From positions 4,712,001-4,776,000 of the forward strand of contig OX387203.1 of the NCBI GenBank assembly GCA_947561715.1: a DNA stretch of 64,000 bases, given 5' to 3'. The notes below the pieces were generated by a model. It searched no databases. It was not told the origin of the DNA and saw only the letters and a list, made by a program, of their open reading frames with translations. The translations under genes were made by a program, and so were the position numbers. Shown piece by piece: positions 63,060 through 64,000 of this stretch (position 1 is the first letter of the stretch; the number at the start of each line of letters is the position of its first letter). The DNA comes from Ascidia mentula (taxonomy: Eukaryota > Chordata > Ascidiacea > Phlebobranchia > Ascidiidae).

Positions 63060-64000
63060 CAGCTCCAACGAATCGTCGTCAGTTGTGGTGTAGAGGTTAA
63101 AGTCACTGTAATGTAATGCTCTGCACCCGAGTTCGAACCCCGGTAAAGATAACATCTTTCTCCATAACCGATAAGTCACATTGGGTTCGAACTATCCCCT
63201 CTCAGATAAACTTGAACTGGCGACCCTCCTTAATACGGAGGTCTGTCTAGATTACCGTAATTTCCTTCACTCTGGATACACAAATACCAATAACAATAAG
63301 ATAAAAGTCAGAACCTTGCTCTGCATAAAAATCTAACATGTTGTAAGTGCCATCACTATCGCCGCTGTAACTCTCGGGATTAACCCAAGAACTGTAATGT
63401 AATTCATCTCGTGTCATTAATTAAAGTTAGCAACTGTCCCGGTAATGATGGTAACACGTAAGGCCAGGGATTAACCCATCTGTCACCGCTACCCCCAATG
63501 AATTAATGTTAAGGCCCGGGATTAACCTATCGTAAGGCTCGGGATTACCCCAAGCATCGTCAAGGCCAGGGATTAACCCAATTGCCATGGTATCGTTGAT
63601 GAAAACTAACCGAACCTAAACAAAAAATCAAGAAAAAAACAAGGGGACATACACAAATTTTTCTTAAATTTTGCGAAATCATTGGCTGACTAATCTCCTT
63701 ATGCACCCGCTTCTGAGTTGGCCACCTGCCTATGCCCCCTGATGGGACACTTGCCCCCTGGTGGGGCGCTCCCTGATGGAGCATAAGGTGTGTTTTCGGA
63801 TCTCGGTGGCCAACTCAGAAGCGGGGACTTCTTAGCCTGACTAAACGCAGGGCTACCTGGCCGCGATCCTTAGCCTGATTTTGGTGAGTTAACGGGGGTG
63901 GGAGAGATAATTACCGAATTACTTTTACCCATCCGTGACAGGCACACACACGGAGTGGTGACACCAGCGGGAAGAATTTAGTTAGAGTGGGATAAGTCCG
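63060..64000 (+). repeat. Satellite macro-unit, copy C and start of next
   Basis: This holds the plus-strand tRNA-like head (about 63075-63150), the diverged body, the 120-nt hairpin, and then the macro-unit start sequence (about 63864) that also opens the window. No 153-bp array is reached before the window ends. The orientation is the same as at the left end. Confidence 0.85.
63706..63825. repeat. 120-nt hairpin with cloverleaf-like loop, copy C
   Basis: The arms are at 63706-63726 and 63805-63825. The surrounding body has diverged clearly from copies A and B, but the stem and the three inner hairpins are intact. That pattern suggests the structure is kept by selection or by the copying mechanism. 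Confidence 0.85.

Overview
This is nuclear DNA from an AT-rich metazoan genome with intron-rich genes. The GTP cyclohydrolase I and alpha-class carbonic anhydrases are animal-type, introns are mostly 0.2-1 kb, and the repeats include tRNA-derived satellites, fold-back elements and small TA-flanked MITEs. An invertebrate deuterostome is likely; my best guess is an ascidian tunicate (Ciona-like), but nothing in the window proves this. All gene models were built by eye: splice sites were read directly and codon phases checked at every junction. They have not been tested against transcripts.

Layout. (1) 1-7540: a satellite array. About 153-bp tRNA-like units (minus strand) sit inside larger macro-units. 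One macro-unit carries 4 units and the next carries 27. Each macro-unit also has a plus-strand tRNA-like head and a 120-nt perfect-stem hairpin whose loop folds into three small hairpins. The same family returns at 63060-64000, so the gene-bearing segment lies between two blocks of one repeat. (2) 8814-23168, minus: a 25-exon gene for a protein of about 968 residues. Its front half is ZNF598/Hel2, the collided-ribosome E3 ligase (RING-HC plus C2H2 fingers), preceded by a possible winged-helix segment. Its back half carries three cold-shock domains and an unrecognised tail. I know of no ZNF598 with this architecture. (3) 26561-29902, plus: GCH1 in 6 exons, with a likely second promoter and start inside intron 1. 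(4) 35333-39982 and 41295-42987, plus: tandem alpha carbonic anhydrases with the same exon plan. The first is cytosolic-like with an intact proton-shuttle His64. The second has a presequence-like N-terminus and Phe at that site, resembling the mitochondrial CA V class. (5) 48687-58100, plus: three small coiled-coil genes in tandem. The first two keep the tropomyosin first exon (114 nt) and last exon (83 nt) but have lost most of the middle, giving 162 and 123 residues in place of about 284. The third (129 residues) is more diverged.

The genes do not form an obvious pathway. The clear local theme is tandem duplication, in the carbonic anhydrases, the mini-tropomyosins, cold-shock domains 2 and 3, and the satellite. 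The strongest candidates for something undescribed are the ZNF598-cold-shock fusion, the mini-tropomyosin cluster, and the tRNA-like satellite with its cloverleaf-like hairpin.
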